The notes below the pieces were generated by a model. It saw nothing but the letters and a program-made list of their open reading frames with translations, made no database searches and was not told the DNA's origin. Of a stretch of 64,000 bases of DNA, positions 52,867 to 60,661 are shown piece by piece. The stretch's first letter is position 1. Each line of letters begins with the position of its first letter. The position numbers and the translations under genes are program-made. The DNA lies in assembly GCA_016720805.1 (NCBI GenBank), contig JADKJZ010000014.1:1054001-1118000 (forward strand). The letters run 5' to 3'. This DNA comes from Gemmatimonadota bacterium. Its GTDB lineage: Bacteria; Gemmatimonadota; Gemmatimonadetes; Gemmatimonadales; GWC2-71-9.

Positions 52867-52911
52867 GTGCATTCGCGAGCACGCAGCTCCCTCGCTGCGC
52901 TCGGGATGACA
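52865..52911. repeat. REP-like element, shortened copy
   Basis: It overlaps the stop of paralogue 2, repeats the 22-base start AAGTGCATTCGCGAGCACG of the 51636 copy, and ends GCTCGGGATGACA. The central part is shorter and the hairpin weaker. Confidence 0.65.
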
Positions 52912-52945
52912 TCGATCATCGACCATCGATGATCGATCATCGAGC
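52911..52945. repeat. Heptamer tandem repeat ATCGATC x5
   Basis: ATCGATC, ATCGACC, ATCGATG, ATCGATC and ATCGAGC lie between paralogues 2 and 3. The array can fold back on itself. Confidence 0.85.
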
Positions 52946-52962
52946 CCTGGGGAGTGTTTCTC

Positions 52963-53988
52963 ATTTACTCAACCTGTCTTTTCTGCACCAAGGACCTCGG
53001 CACCAACGACGTCCTCGAGACCCTGCCCATCGGCCGGCGCATCGCGTTTGATGCGGCGGAGGGGCGGTTGTGGGTCGTGTGCCGGCATTGTGCCAAGTGG
53101 AACCTGGTGCCGTTCGACTCGCGCCTCGAAACGATTGACGATTGCGAGCGGCTCTTCCGCAGCACCACGATGCGCTACTCGACCGACAACATCGGGCTGG
53201 CGCGCGTGAAGGAAGGGCTCGAGCTGGTGCGGATCGGTGAGGCGCAGCGGCCCGAGTTCGCGGGGTGGCGCTACGGCGACTCGTTCGGGCGCCGCCGCCG
53301 CCGCAACCTCCTGATTGCCGGCGGGGTCGCCGCAGCGGGGATCGCGGTGGTCTCCGGCGGACTCGCGATGGGCGTCTCCTTCGGCATGCTCGGCCAGCTC
53401 CCGAACTACTACAACCTCTTTGTGGTGAATCGTCGCGTCACGGTGCGGGTGCCACGCGCCGACGGCCCACCGATCGAGCTGTCCGACGCGCTCGCCTCGA
53501 AGGCACGTCTCGTGCGCCGACCGAACAACGAGTGGCTAATCCGCACCAAGGTGATGGAAGAGTCCAGCATGAGTCGCAAGCTTCGGAAGGCCGGGTCGCA
53601 GGAGATCGAGTTCACCGGTGCGGAGGCCGAACAGCTACTTGCCGGCGTGCTCGTGCGCCTGAATCGGTGGGGCGGGACCCAACGCACCGTACGCGAGGCG
53701 GTCGACCTGGTCGAACGACAGGGCGACAGCGCCGGCGTCATCGCGGGCCCGTTCTCACCGGTGATGGATGGCAGCGGCTCACAGCTGCTCGCCAAGACCC
53801 CGTCCGAATGGCGCCTCGCCGCCGAGATCGCGCTCAATGAGAGCTCGGAACGCCTCGCCCTCGCCGGCGAACTGCGGGTGCTGGAATGGCAGTGGAAGGA
53901 AGCCGATCGGCTCGCGAAGATCAGCGACTCGCTGGCGGTGCCGGAGTCGATCGACGAGGAGTTGGCCCGGCGGAAGGATGATCGATGA
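52963..53988 (+). CDS. Zinc-ribbon membrane protein, paralogue 3 of 4, likely ATT start
   Basis: The protein is 341 residues if translation begins at ATT 52963, which aligns exactly with the starts of its paralogues (next codons TAC TCA ACC TGT). A good GGGGAG site (52949-52954) lies 8 bases upstream. The alternative GTG at 52954 lies within that site and would add three residues. The same ribbon (C5, C8, C40, C43) is followed by a hydrophobic region (LLIAGGVAAAGIAVVSGGLA) and a final helix LRVLEWQWKEADRLAKISDS. The N-terminal block is about 85% like paralogue 1. Its last codons and stop lie in a heptamer repeat. Confidence 0.75.
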   Translation: MYSTCLFCTKDLGTNDVLETLPIGRRIAFDAAEGRLWVVCRHCAKWNLVPFDSRLETIDDCERLFRSTTMRYSTDNIGLARVKEGLELVRIGEAQRPEFAGWRYGDSFGRRRRRNLLIAGGVAAAGIAVVSGGLAMGVSFGMLGQLPNYYNLFVVNRRVTVRVPRADGPPIELSDALASKARLVRRPNNEWLIRTKVMEESSMSRKLRKAGSQEIEFTGAEAEQLLAGVLVRLNRWGGTQRTVREAVDLVERQGDSAGVIAGPFSPVMDGSGSQLLAKTPSEWRLAAEIALNESSERLALAGELRVLEWQWKEADRLAKISDSLAVPESIDEELARRKDDR

Positions 53989-54004
53989 TCGATGATCGAT
54001 CATC
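53977..54004. repeat. Heptamer tandem repeat GATGATC x4
   Basis: Three GATGATC units and GATCATC. They encode the final DDR residues and the stop (TGA, 53986-53988) of paralogue 3. Confidence 0.85.
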
Positions 54005-54074
54005 GACTTCTGTCACCCAACTGTCATCTTGTCGCCATCTGTCGCCCCAATATTCGAAAATCTCCACCCCATCC

Positions 54075-55112
54075 ATGTACTCCACCTGTCTCCTCTGTGC
54101 CGACTCGTTGGGGACGAACGCCGTCCTCGAGACGCTCCCCGTGGGGCGGCGCCTGGCGTTTGACCCGGCCAAGGGACGGCTCTGGGTCGTCTGCCCCGGC
54201 TGTGCCCGATGGAACCTGGTTCCCTTCGACAATCGGCTCGAGGCGATCGACGAGTGCGAGCGCCACTTCCGCGACACCCGCGTTCGCTTCTCCACCGGGA
54301 CGATCGGCATGGCCCGGATGCCGGACGGCACCGAACTGGTGCGGATCGGCGAGGCGCTTCGTCCCGAGTTCGCGGCGTGGCGGTACGGCCGCGAGCTGTT
54401 GCGTCGGCGGCGGCGTGCCCTCCCATTCGGGACGCAGCGCGAGCACACCGGCGTGGCGGCGTGGATCTCCGATGTGGCCACGATGGTCGGCACGCTGATC
54501 GCCATCCCCTTCCTCGAGGGAGCGATCGGCCCGCGCCACGCCGTGAGCGCCGTGCGCCTCGTGCGCGATCCGTGGACCGGCAACCTGCTCCGCGTCCGCG
54601 CGCTGGCGATGGTGCGCTCCGTCCTGGCGCGCGAGGACGACCAGTGGCGGCTCGAAGTGCCCTATCGAAGCGAGCTCGACGTGGTGCTCGGCGACGATCC
54701 CCTCGCCATCACGTCCATCCGCGATCACCCCGCCGTCGGCTTCTTTCGGGGCGACAAGCTCTACGAGGGGCTCGCGAGGGTGCTGCCGACGATCGAGAGT
54801 CGCCTGCCGTCGGCGGGTGAGGTGCAGGAGGCGACCCGACTGCTCGAGCGGACCTCCGACGATCCGGCGATGCTCATCGGCTATGTCACCGGACGGCCGT
54901 TGCGCCTCGGGACCCGGGGACAGTTCCCGTTGGCCGACGTGGCACCGGAGATCCGGCTCGCGCTCGAGATGGCCTCGCATGAGGAGACCGAGCGCCGTGC
55001 GCTCGAAGGGGAGCTGAAGCTGCTCGAGCACGAGTGGCGCGAGGCGGAGCGACTCGCGGCCATCCTCGACGACCTCGCACTGCCCGCCGGAGGGCCCGAT
55101 GCCGTCACGTGA
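54075..55112 (+). CDS. Zinc-ribbon membrane protein, paralogue 4 of 4
   Basis: The 345-residue, most diverged copy still has C5, C8, C40 and C43 (STCLLCADSLG, WVVCPGCARW), FAAWRYGRELLRRRRR and a C-terminal LKLLEHEWREAERLAAILDD helix. The middle part has a hydrophobic stretch VAAWISDVATMVGTLIAIPF but otherwise no similarity to the other three. It starts with ATG, has no clear ribosome-binding site and lacks a heptamer array directly before it. Its end overlaps the DUF1295 gene by 14 bases, so the two may be cotranscribed. Confidence 0.78.
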   Translation: MYSTCLLCADSLGTNAVLETLPVGRRLAFDPAKGRLWVVCPGCARWNLVPFDNRLEAIDECERHFRDTRVRFSTGTIGMARMPDGTELVRIGEALRPEFAAWRYGRELLRRRRRALPFGTQREHTGVAAWISDVATMVGTLIAIPFLEGAIGPRHAVSAVRLVRDPWTGNLLRVRALAMVRSVLAREDDQWRLEVPYRSELDVVLGDDPLAITSIRDHPAVGFFRGDKLYEGLARVLPTIESRLPSAGEVQEATRLLERTSDDPAMLIGYVTGRPLRLGTRGQFPLADVAPEIRLALEMASHEETERRALEGELKLLEHEWREAERLAAILDDLALPAGGPDAVT

Positions 55113-55890
55113 CGTCTATCTCCTGACGGTGTCCGCGGCTCCGCTCCTCGCGGCGCTGGTGGTGCTCTGCTGGATCGCCTCGCTCATCCGCCGCGACAGC
55201 TCACTCGTCGACCGGATCTGGGGACTCGGCTTCGTGCTGCTGGTGCACCATCACACGGCCTTCGCCGGGGAGGTCGGTGGCACGGTCGATCGGCTCTTCG
55301 CGGCACTGGTGGTGATCTGGGGGCTCAGGCTGACGTGGCACATCACCCATCGCAACTGGGGGCACGGCGAGGACCCCCGGTACGCCGCGATGCGCGCCAG
55401 GAACGGGGGCCGCTGGTGGTGGCAGAGCCTCTTCACCGTCTTCCTGCTTCAGGGGGCGCTGATGCTCCTGATCGGCCTTCCGCTCGCAGCGACGGCGACG
55501 CCTGGCGCAGCGTGGGGACGGGCGCTCGGCAGCCTGCTCTGGGCGGTGGGGTTTGCCTTCGAGGCCGGCGGTGACTGGCAGCTCGCCCGCTTCAAGGCCA
55601 ACCCGGCCAACCGCGGCCAGGTCCTCGATACCGGCTTCTGGCGCTACACCCGCCACCCGAACTACTTCGGCGACGCCCTCCAGTGGTGGGGCTTATGGTG
55701 CTTTGCGGCGGCGACCGGCCTCTGGTGGACGATCGTCTCCCCGATCCTCATGACGCTGCTGCTCCTGAAGGTCTCCGGGGTGACCCTGCTGGAGTCGGCA
55801 CTCGTCGACTCCAAGCCCGGCTATCGGGATTACGTCCGCCGAACACCGGCGTTCTTCCCGTGGTGGCCGCGGTCTGACGGCCGCGGATGA
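55099..55890 (+). CDS. DUF1295 family membrane protein (steroid 5-alpha-reductase-like)
   Basis: The 263-residue protein has about six membrane segments and the family C-terminal signature: GFWRYTRHPNYFGDALQWWG and a KPGYRDYVRRTPAFFPW end. The family resembles ICMT and delta-sterol reductases, which bind NADPH or SAM with this region. The lipid substrate is unknown. The ATG overlaps the end of paralogue 4. It ends beside a repeat region. Confidence 0.87.
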   Translation: MPSRDVYLLTVSAAPLLAALVVLCWIASLIRRDSSLVDRIWGLGFVLLVHHHTAFAGEVGGTVDRLFAALVVIWGLRLTWHITHRNWGHGEDPRYAAMRARNGGRWWWQSLFTVFLLQGALMLLIGLPLAATATPGAAWGRALGSLLWAVGFAFEAGGDWQLARFKANPANRGQVLDTGFWRYTRHPNYFGDALQWWGLWCFAAATGLWWTIVSPILMTLLLLKVSGVTLLESALVDSKPGYRDYVRRTPAFFPWWPRSDGRG

Positions 55891-55894
55891 AGCC

Positions 55895-55988
55895 CCCTCA
55901 TCCCTCACCCCTCACGAGTAAGGCGGCGATGGCGGGCACCTTTTACGTTTCACCCGTTCACCGTTCACCGTTCACCGTTCACCGGTCC
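55895..55988. repeat. Two heptamer arrays, CCCTCAC x3 and CCGTTCA x5
   Basis: CCCTCAT plus two CCCTCAC units (55895-55915) and, after about 38 bases, four CCGTTCA units and a degenerate CCGGTCC (55954-55988). They fill most of the 103-base gap before asnS and end 5 bases before its ATG. There is no obvious ribosome-binding site or promoter. Confidence 0.8.
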
Positions 55989-55993
55989 TCCGC

Positions 55994-57289
55994 ATGTCCT
56001 TCGTCCGCATCTCCGAACTCTCCCAGCATGTCGGCGCCGTCGTCACGGTGCCGGGCTGGGTCGTCACCACCCGTTCGTCGGGGAAGATCGCCTTCTGCGT
56101 GATGCGCGATGGCACCGGCTACCTGCAGACGGTGTTCCCGAAGAATGAGGTGATCGACGGGGCGTGGGAGCGCTTCGCGACGCTGACGCAGGAAGCCTGC
56201 ATCACCGTCACCGGCACGGTGCGCGAGGACGCGCGCGCACCCGGCGGCTACGAGCTCACCGCGAGCGACGTGGTGGTGACGGCGCCGAGCGTCGACTATC
56301 CGATCTCGCCGAAGGAGCATGGCACCGCGTTCCTGTTCGAGCATCGGCATCTCTGGCTGCGCAGCAAGAAGCAGGTCGCCATCGCCCGCGTGCGTCACGA
56401 GATCGAGCAGGCGATCCACGACTTCTACTACGCGCGCGGCTTCATTCGCGTCGACACCCCGATCCTCACCGGCTCGATCGGCGAGCAGGCGGGCGAGCTC
56501 TTCGCGACGGAGTACTTCGACCTCGGCCAGGCCTACCTCGCGCAGACGGGACAGCTGTACGGCGAGGCCGCTGCCGCGGCACACGGAAAGATCTACACCT
56601 TCGGGCCGACGTTCCGCGCCGAGAAGAGCAAGACGCGCCGGCACCTGACCGAGTTCTGGATGATCGAGCCGGAAGTCGCCTTCAACGACTCCAACGCCAA
56701 CATGGAGTTGCAGCAGGACTTTGTCTCGTACCTGGTCGAGCGTGCCCTCGAACGCCGCAAGGAAGAGCTCAAGGAACTGGAGCGCGACCTCGCGCCGCTG
56801 GAAAAGGTCACCGGGCCGTTCCCGCGGATCACCTACAGCGAGGCCATTGCCGCGCTGCAGGCCCAGGGCTCCGACATCCAGTGGGGCACCGACCTCGGCG
56901 CCGACGACGAGACCGCGCTCGCCAAGGCCTACGACAAGCCGCTCTTCGTGATGAACTATCCGAAGGAAGTGAAGGCGTTCTACATGAAGGAGAACCCGGA
57001 CGATCCGCGCACGGTGCTGAACAACGACTGCCTCGCCCCGGAAGGCTACGGCGAAATCATCGGCGGGTCAGAGCGGGAAGGGGACTACGACAAGCTGCTG
57101 CAGCGGATCAAGGATCAGGGGCTCGATCCGGCCTCGTACGGCTGGTACCTCGACCTCCGGAAGTACGGCGGCTTCGTGCACAGCGGCTTCGGCCTCGGCC
57201 TCGAGCGCACCGTCGCCTGGATCTGCGGCATTCCGCACATTCGCGAGGCGATCGCGTTTCCGCGGCAGATTCACAGACTCTATCCGTGA
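55994..57289 (+). CDS. asnS: Asparaginyl-tRNA synthetase
   Basis: The 431-residue class IIb synthetase charges tRNA-Asn. An N-terminal OB anticodon-binding domain (VTVPGWVVTTRSSGKIAFCV) precedes the catalytic core with motif 2 (FRAEKSKTRRHLTEFWMIE) and motif 3 (GFGLGLERTVAWICG). The HLTEFWMIEPE sequence separates AsnRS from AspRS. Its presence suggests direct charging of Asn-tRNA in this organism. Confidence 0.95.
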   Translation: MSFVRISELSQHVGAVVTVPGWVVTTRSSGKIAFCVMRDGTGYLQTVFPKNEVIDGAWERFATLTQEACITVTGTVREDARAPGGYELTASDVVVTAPSVDYPISPKEHGTAFLFEHRHLWLRSKKQVAIARVRHEIEQAIHDFYYARGFIRVDTPILTGSIGEQAGELFATEYFDLGQAYLAQTGQLYGEAAAAAHGKIYTFGPTFRAEKSKTRRHLTEFWMIEPEVAFNDSNANMELQQDFVSYLVERALERRKEELKELERDLAPLEKVTGPFPRITYSEAIAALQAQGSDIQWGTDLGADDETALAKAYDKPLFVMNYPKEVKAFYMKENPDDPRTVLNNDCLAPEGYGEIIGGSEREGDYDKLLQRIKDQGLDPASYGWYLDLRKYGGFVHSGFGLGLERTVAWICGIPHIREAIAFPRQIHRLYP

Positions 57290-57308
57290 GTCGCGGTATT
57301 CCGCTTCG

Positions 57309-57391
57309 GGATGATGGATGATAGATCATGGATGATGGATTGTTCGTTCCGCGACGGCCATCCATCATCCATCATCCATCATCCATCATCC
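57309..57391. terminator. Heptamer repeat hairpin between convergent asnS and mazG
   Basis: The left arm (57309-57340) holds four GGATGAT-type units, the right arm (57360-57391) four ATCCATC-type units, separated by about 19 bases. The two arms are inverted copies of one another and can form a long imperfect stem. The position between two 3' ends fits a bidirectional terminator or mRNA-end protector. There is no poly-T run. The mazG stop lies in the right arm. Confidence 0.6.
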
Positions 57392-58144
57392 TTCGTTTCG
57401 CTTCACCTCATCCCAAATCACATCCAGCTCCTCCAGCGTCGCGTCGCCGAGCACCACGCTTCGCTCGGCGGCGATCGTCTCGATCGCCTCGAAGCGGCGG
57501 CGGAACTTGGCGTTGGCACGGTCGAGGGCGATCCCTGGCTGGACGCCGGCCTTGCGGGCCAGGTTGACGACCGCGAAGAGCAGGTCGCCGATCTCCTCGG
57601 TGAGCGCTGTCGGGTCGTCGGTACCGATGACCAGCTCGGCCTCCACCTCGGCGAGCTCCTCGGCCACCTTCTGCAACGGCCCGCGCGTGTCGGGCCAGTC
57701 GAAGCCGACGCCGGCGGCCCGCTCCTGCAGCCGGTAGGCCATGAGGAGCTCGGGCAGCGTGGTCGGGAGGCCACCGAGGGTGCCTCGACTGGTCGGCCGT
57801 TCCCGCGCCTTCAGCGTTTCCCATCGCTCCCGTTCTCCGAGGTCGAAGAGGTGGGGGTGGCGGCGCTGCATCTTGCCGACCAGGTCATCGGCGATGTCGT
57901 CCGGGCTAAATTCCCCGGTCTCCGCGCCCAGCACGAGCTGCCAGGCGAGGTGGAGCATCAGGTCGGCGACCTCTTCGCGGATGGCGGCGGGCTGGTCGCT
58001 GCTGAGGGCGGCCGCGAGTTCGTGCGCTTCCTCGATCAGGTAGGGGCGCAGCGTCTGCCGGGTCTGGACCCGGTCCCAGGGACACCGCTCGCGCAGGTCC
58101 GCCACCATCGCCACCGCCCTGCCGAGGGCCGATTCGTCTTGCAT
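57386..58144 (-). CDS. mazG: MazG nucleoside triphosphate pyrophosphohydrolase
   Basis: The 252-residue all-alpha NTP pyrophosphatase has two MazG modules. The first has CPWDRVQTRQTLRPYLIEEAHEL with EExxE and EEVADLML; the second has EELAEVEAEL and EEIGDLLFAVVNLAR. The enzyme hydrolyses (d)NTPs to monophosphates and in E. coli limits ppGpp effects. It is the only minus-strand gene in the right half of the window. The start is the ATG at 58144. Its stop (GGA TGA) is supplied by the heptamer array. Confidence 0.94.
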   Translation of the reverse strand: MQDESALGRAVAMVADLRERCPWDRVQTRQTLRPYLIEEAHELAAALSSDQPAAIREEVADLMLHLAWQLVLGAETGEFSPDDIADDLVGKMQRRHPHLFDLGERERWETLKARERPTSRGTLGGLPTTLPELLMAYRLQERAAGVGFDWPDTRGPLQKVAEELAEVEAELVIGTDDPTALTEEIGDLLFAVVNLARKAGVQPGIALDRANAKFRRRFEAIETIAAERSVVLGDATLEELDVIWDEVKRNEG

Positions 58145-58167
58145 CCGTTCTCCGGGAGTCCTAGTCT
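58139..58167 (+). promoter_or_regulatory. Sigma-70-like promoter for alr
   Basis: TTGCAT (58139-58144), a 17-base spacer, and TAGTCT (58162-58167). The ATG is only 3 bases after the -10 box, while a second in-frame codon, GTG at 58174, sits at the likely transcription start. A leaderless message beginning at GTG is possible. The promoter overlaps the divergent mazG start. Confidence 0.5.
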
Positions 58168-58170
58168 CCG

Positions 58171-59256
58171 ATGGTGCATAATCCCGTGACCCCCGATACC
58201 GCCCGGGCCTGGGTGGACGTCGATCTCGATGCCGTCGTCCGCAATGCCCGTTCCTTTGCGGCGCGGACCGGCGTCCCGATGCTGCCGATGGTCAAGGCCG
58301 ATGGCTATGGCCTCGGCGCCGTCGCCGTGGCCCGTGCCCTCGCCGAGGTGGAGCCCTGGGGCTACGGCGTCGCGACCATCGACGAGGCACGCGAACTCCA
58401 TGTCAACGGTGTCCTCCGGCCGATCCTGATCTGCTCGCCGATGCTGCCGGACCTGGCAGAGGCGACCGCCTCGGTGGCTGCGCGTCCGACGATCGGCAAC
58501 CTCGAGGGACTCCGCGCCTGGCTCGCCCTCGGCGATCGACCCTTTCACCTCGAAGTCGATACCGGAATGTCGCGTTCCGGCTTGCGGTGGGACGATGTCA
58601 CGCAGCTCATGGACGCGCGTAATCTGCTTGCCTCGGCAGCCGGATGGGAGGGAGTCTATACCCACTTCCACTCGGCCGAGGGGGACGATCTCGCAACCGC
58701 CGACCAGTGGCGCCGGTTGCAGCAGGCGATCACCACCCTCGGCCGCCGCCCGCCGCTGGTGCATGCCGCCAACTCGGCCGCCGGGGGTGCCGGTCCCTCC
58801 TACGCCGCCGATCTGACGCGGCCAGGCATCCATCTTTATGGAGGGCGCCTGTCGGGACTCGATGCCGTTCCGGTCGCGGCGGTTCGCGCCCGTGTTGTCG
58901 GCGTCCGGCGGTTGCCGGCGGGTGGCACCGTCTCGTACGAGGCAACCTGGCGCGCACCCCATCCGACGACGATCGCGACGATCGCCATCGGCTACGCAGA
59001 TGGGATGCACCGCCGGCTGTCCAACGGCGGCGTGGTGGAATTGTTGGGGCAGCGGCTCCGCATCGTCGGGCGGGTCACCATGGATCACCTCATGGTCGAC
59101 GCCGGCGACCTGCCGGTCTCGCTGGGGGACGTGGCAACACTGTTTGGCGGTCTGGTCTCGCTCGACGAGCAAGCCGCCTTGGGTGGAACGATCGCGTATG
59201 AACTTCTCACCGGGCTCGGGGCACGCCTCCCGCGCCGCTACCACAGGTCGTCATGA
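58171..59256 (+). CDS. alr: Alanine racemase
   Basis: The 361-residue PLP enzyme makes D-alanine for the wall, feeding MurF via a D-Ala-D-Ala ligase not seen here. It has the PLP lysine in MVKADGYGLG, EVDTGMSRSGL, THFHSAEGD, the RPGIHLYGG phosphate loop and the catalytic tyrosine in TVSYEATWRA, then VGRVTMDHLMVD. The true start may be GTG 58174. It is divergent from mazG. Confidence 0.94.
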   Translation: MVHNPVTPDTARAWVDVDLDAVVRNARSFAARTGVPMLPMVKADGYGLGAVAVARALAEVEPWGYGVATIDEARELHVNGVLRPILICSPMLPDLAEATASVAARPTIGNLEGLRAWLALGDRPFHLEVDTGMSRSGLRWDDVTQLMDARNLLASAAGWEGVYTHFHSAEGDDLATADQWRRLQQAITTLGRRPPLVHAANSAAGGAGPSYAADLTRPGIHLYGGRLSGLDAVPVAAVRARVVGVRRLPAGGTVSYEATWRAPHPTTIATIAIGYADGMHRRLSNGGVVELLGQRLRIVGRVTMDHLMVDAGDLPVSLGDVATLFGGLVSLDEQAALGGTIAYELLTGLGARLPRRYHRSS

Positions 59257-59501
59257 ACCAGCACTTCGCCTCTCTCATTCTCGGCCTCGCCGGTCAGGCC
59301 AACGCGGCGATGGACGGTCAATTCCCGCCCGGCGCCGCCGATGCCGGCGCCAGTGATGCGCGTCAGTTCGCCAAGGCGCTGATCGATACGCTTGGTGCCC
59401 TTGAGGAGCGGACGCGCGGCAATCTCGACGCCGATGAGGCGAAGCTCATGGAACAGGCGCTGACGGCGCTGCGCTTCCGCTTCGCGACGGCCAAGACGTG
59501 A
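59253..59501 (+). CDS. DUF1844 family small protein
   Basis: The 82-residue protein starts with FASLILGLAGQANAAMDG, followed by the family's conserved AKALIDTLGALEERTRGNL and a final helix. DUF1844 proteins are small, helical and of unknown function, and commonly lie next to housekeeping genes. Both ends overlap the neighbours by 4 bases. Confidence 0.85.
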   Translation: MNQHFASLILGLAGQANAAMDGQFPPGAADAGASDARQFAKALIDTLGALEERTRGNLDADEAKLMEQALTALRFRFATAKT

Positions 59502-60661
59502 GTCGTCGTGCCGCCCTGATCGTCCTCGATGGCCTCGGCGTCGGGACGGCGCACGACACCGCCGCGTACGGCGACCTCGGAAGCGCGACACTCGGCAATG
59601 TCATGCGCGCCCCGGGTGCCCCGCGTCTCCCGAACCTCGAGGCGCTCGGCTTCGGCGACTGCGGCGACAGCGGCATCGCGAAGGTGGCAGCGCCGACGGC
59701 CGCGCGCGGCGTGGCGCAACCGAACAGTGCCGGAAAGGACAGCACGACCGGACATTGGGAACTGTGTGGCGTGCAGCTGCCCGTGCCGTTCCCGACCTAC
59801 CCCCACGGCTTTCCGGCGGAGTTGCTCGCGGCCTTCTCGGAGCGGACCGGTCGCGGGGTCCTCGGCAACCGACCCTCCTCCGGGACGGTCATCCTCGATG
59901 AGCTCGGCCCGGAGCATGTCGCCACGGGCCAGTGGATCGTCTACACCTCGGCGGACTCGGTCTTCCAGATTGCGGCCCACGAAGAGGTCGTGCCGCTCAC
60001 CGAGCTGTATGCCGCCTGTCAGGTCGCCCGGGAGCTCCTGGTGGACCCCCATGGCGTGTCGCGGGTCATTGCCCGGCCGTTCAAGGGGACCGTTGGGGCA
60101 TGGCAGCGCACCGCCAATCGGAAGGACTTCTCGCGGCAGCCAACCGGGCCGACCCTCCTCGACCGGTTGGCCGAGGCCCACCTCCCCGTGGTCGGGGTCG
60201 GGAAAGTGGACGATCTCTTCGCGGGGCGCGGGATCACCTCGATCCACACCCCCACGAACTCGGACGCCTACGCCCTGATCGAGGGGGGACTCTTGGCGAT
60301 GCGCCGTGGGATGCTCTTCGCGAACGTGATCGAGTTCGACCAGAGCTGGGGTCACCGGAACGACGTGGCTGGCTTTCAGAAGGGATTGGTGGAACTGGAC
60401 CGCTGGATTCCCCGTCTCCTGAAGCAGGTTCGGGAGGAGGATCTGATTATCTTCACCGCCGACCACGGGAACGACCCCACCACCCCGTCGACCGACCATG
60501 CCCGGGAATGTGTGCCGGTGTTGGCGATCGGCCCCAGGGTCCGCCCGGTGCCCCTTGGGGAGCTGGGGACCTTCGCCGACGTGGGGCAGACTATCGCGGA
60601 GTTTCTGGGGGTGCGCCCCCTTGAGGCCGGCACGTCCTTCCTGGAGCGGGTGTGGAACTGA
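59498..60661 (+). CDS. deoB: Phosphopentomutase
   Basis: The 387-residue alkaline-phosphatase-superfamily enzyme interconverts ribose (or deoxyribose) 1- and 5-phosphates in nucleoside salvage. It has VLDGLGVGTAHD (metal aspartate), the phosphorylated threonine region NSAGKDSTTGHWE, WGHRNDV and TADHGNDPTTPSTDHARE with metal ligands. The GTG start overlaps the DUF1844 gene, and the end overlaps cdd, forming a nucleoside-salvage pair. Confidence 0.95.
   Translation: MSRRAALIVLDGLGVGTAHDTAAYGDLGSATLGNVMRAPGAPRLPNLEALGFGDCGDSGIAKVAAPTAARGVAQPNSAGKDSTTGHWELCGVQLPVPFPTYPHGFPAELLAAFSERTGRGVLGNRPSSGTVILDELGPEHVATGQWIVYTSADSVFQIAAHEEVVPLTELYAACQVARELLVDPHGVSRVIARPFKGTVGAWQRTANRKDFSRQPTGPTLLDRLAEAHLPVVGVGKVDDLFAGRGITSIHTPTNSDAYALIEGGLLAMRRGMLFANVIEFDQSWGHRNDVAGFQKGLVELDRWIPRLLKQVREEDLIIFTADHGNDPTTPSTDHARECVPVLAIGPRVRPVPLGELGTFADVGQTIAEFLGVRPLEAGTSFLERVWN

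Noticed and set aside
50411..55112. Mobile element or genomic island carrying the zinc-ribbon genes
   Set aside because: No integrase, transposase, tRNA-end duplication or shift in base composition was seen; duplication by local recombination explains the repeats better.
48295..57391. Possible CRISPR arrays
   Set aside because: Repeats are 7-base direct tandem units without spacers, and no cas genes are present.
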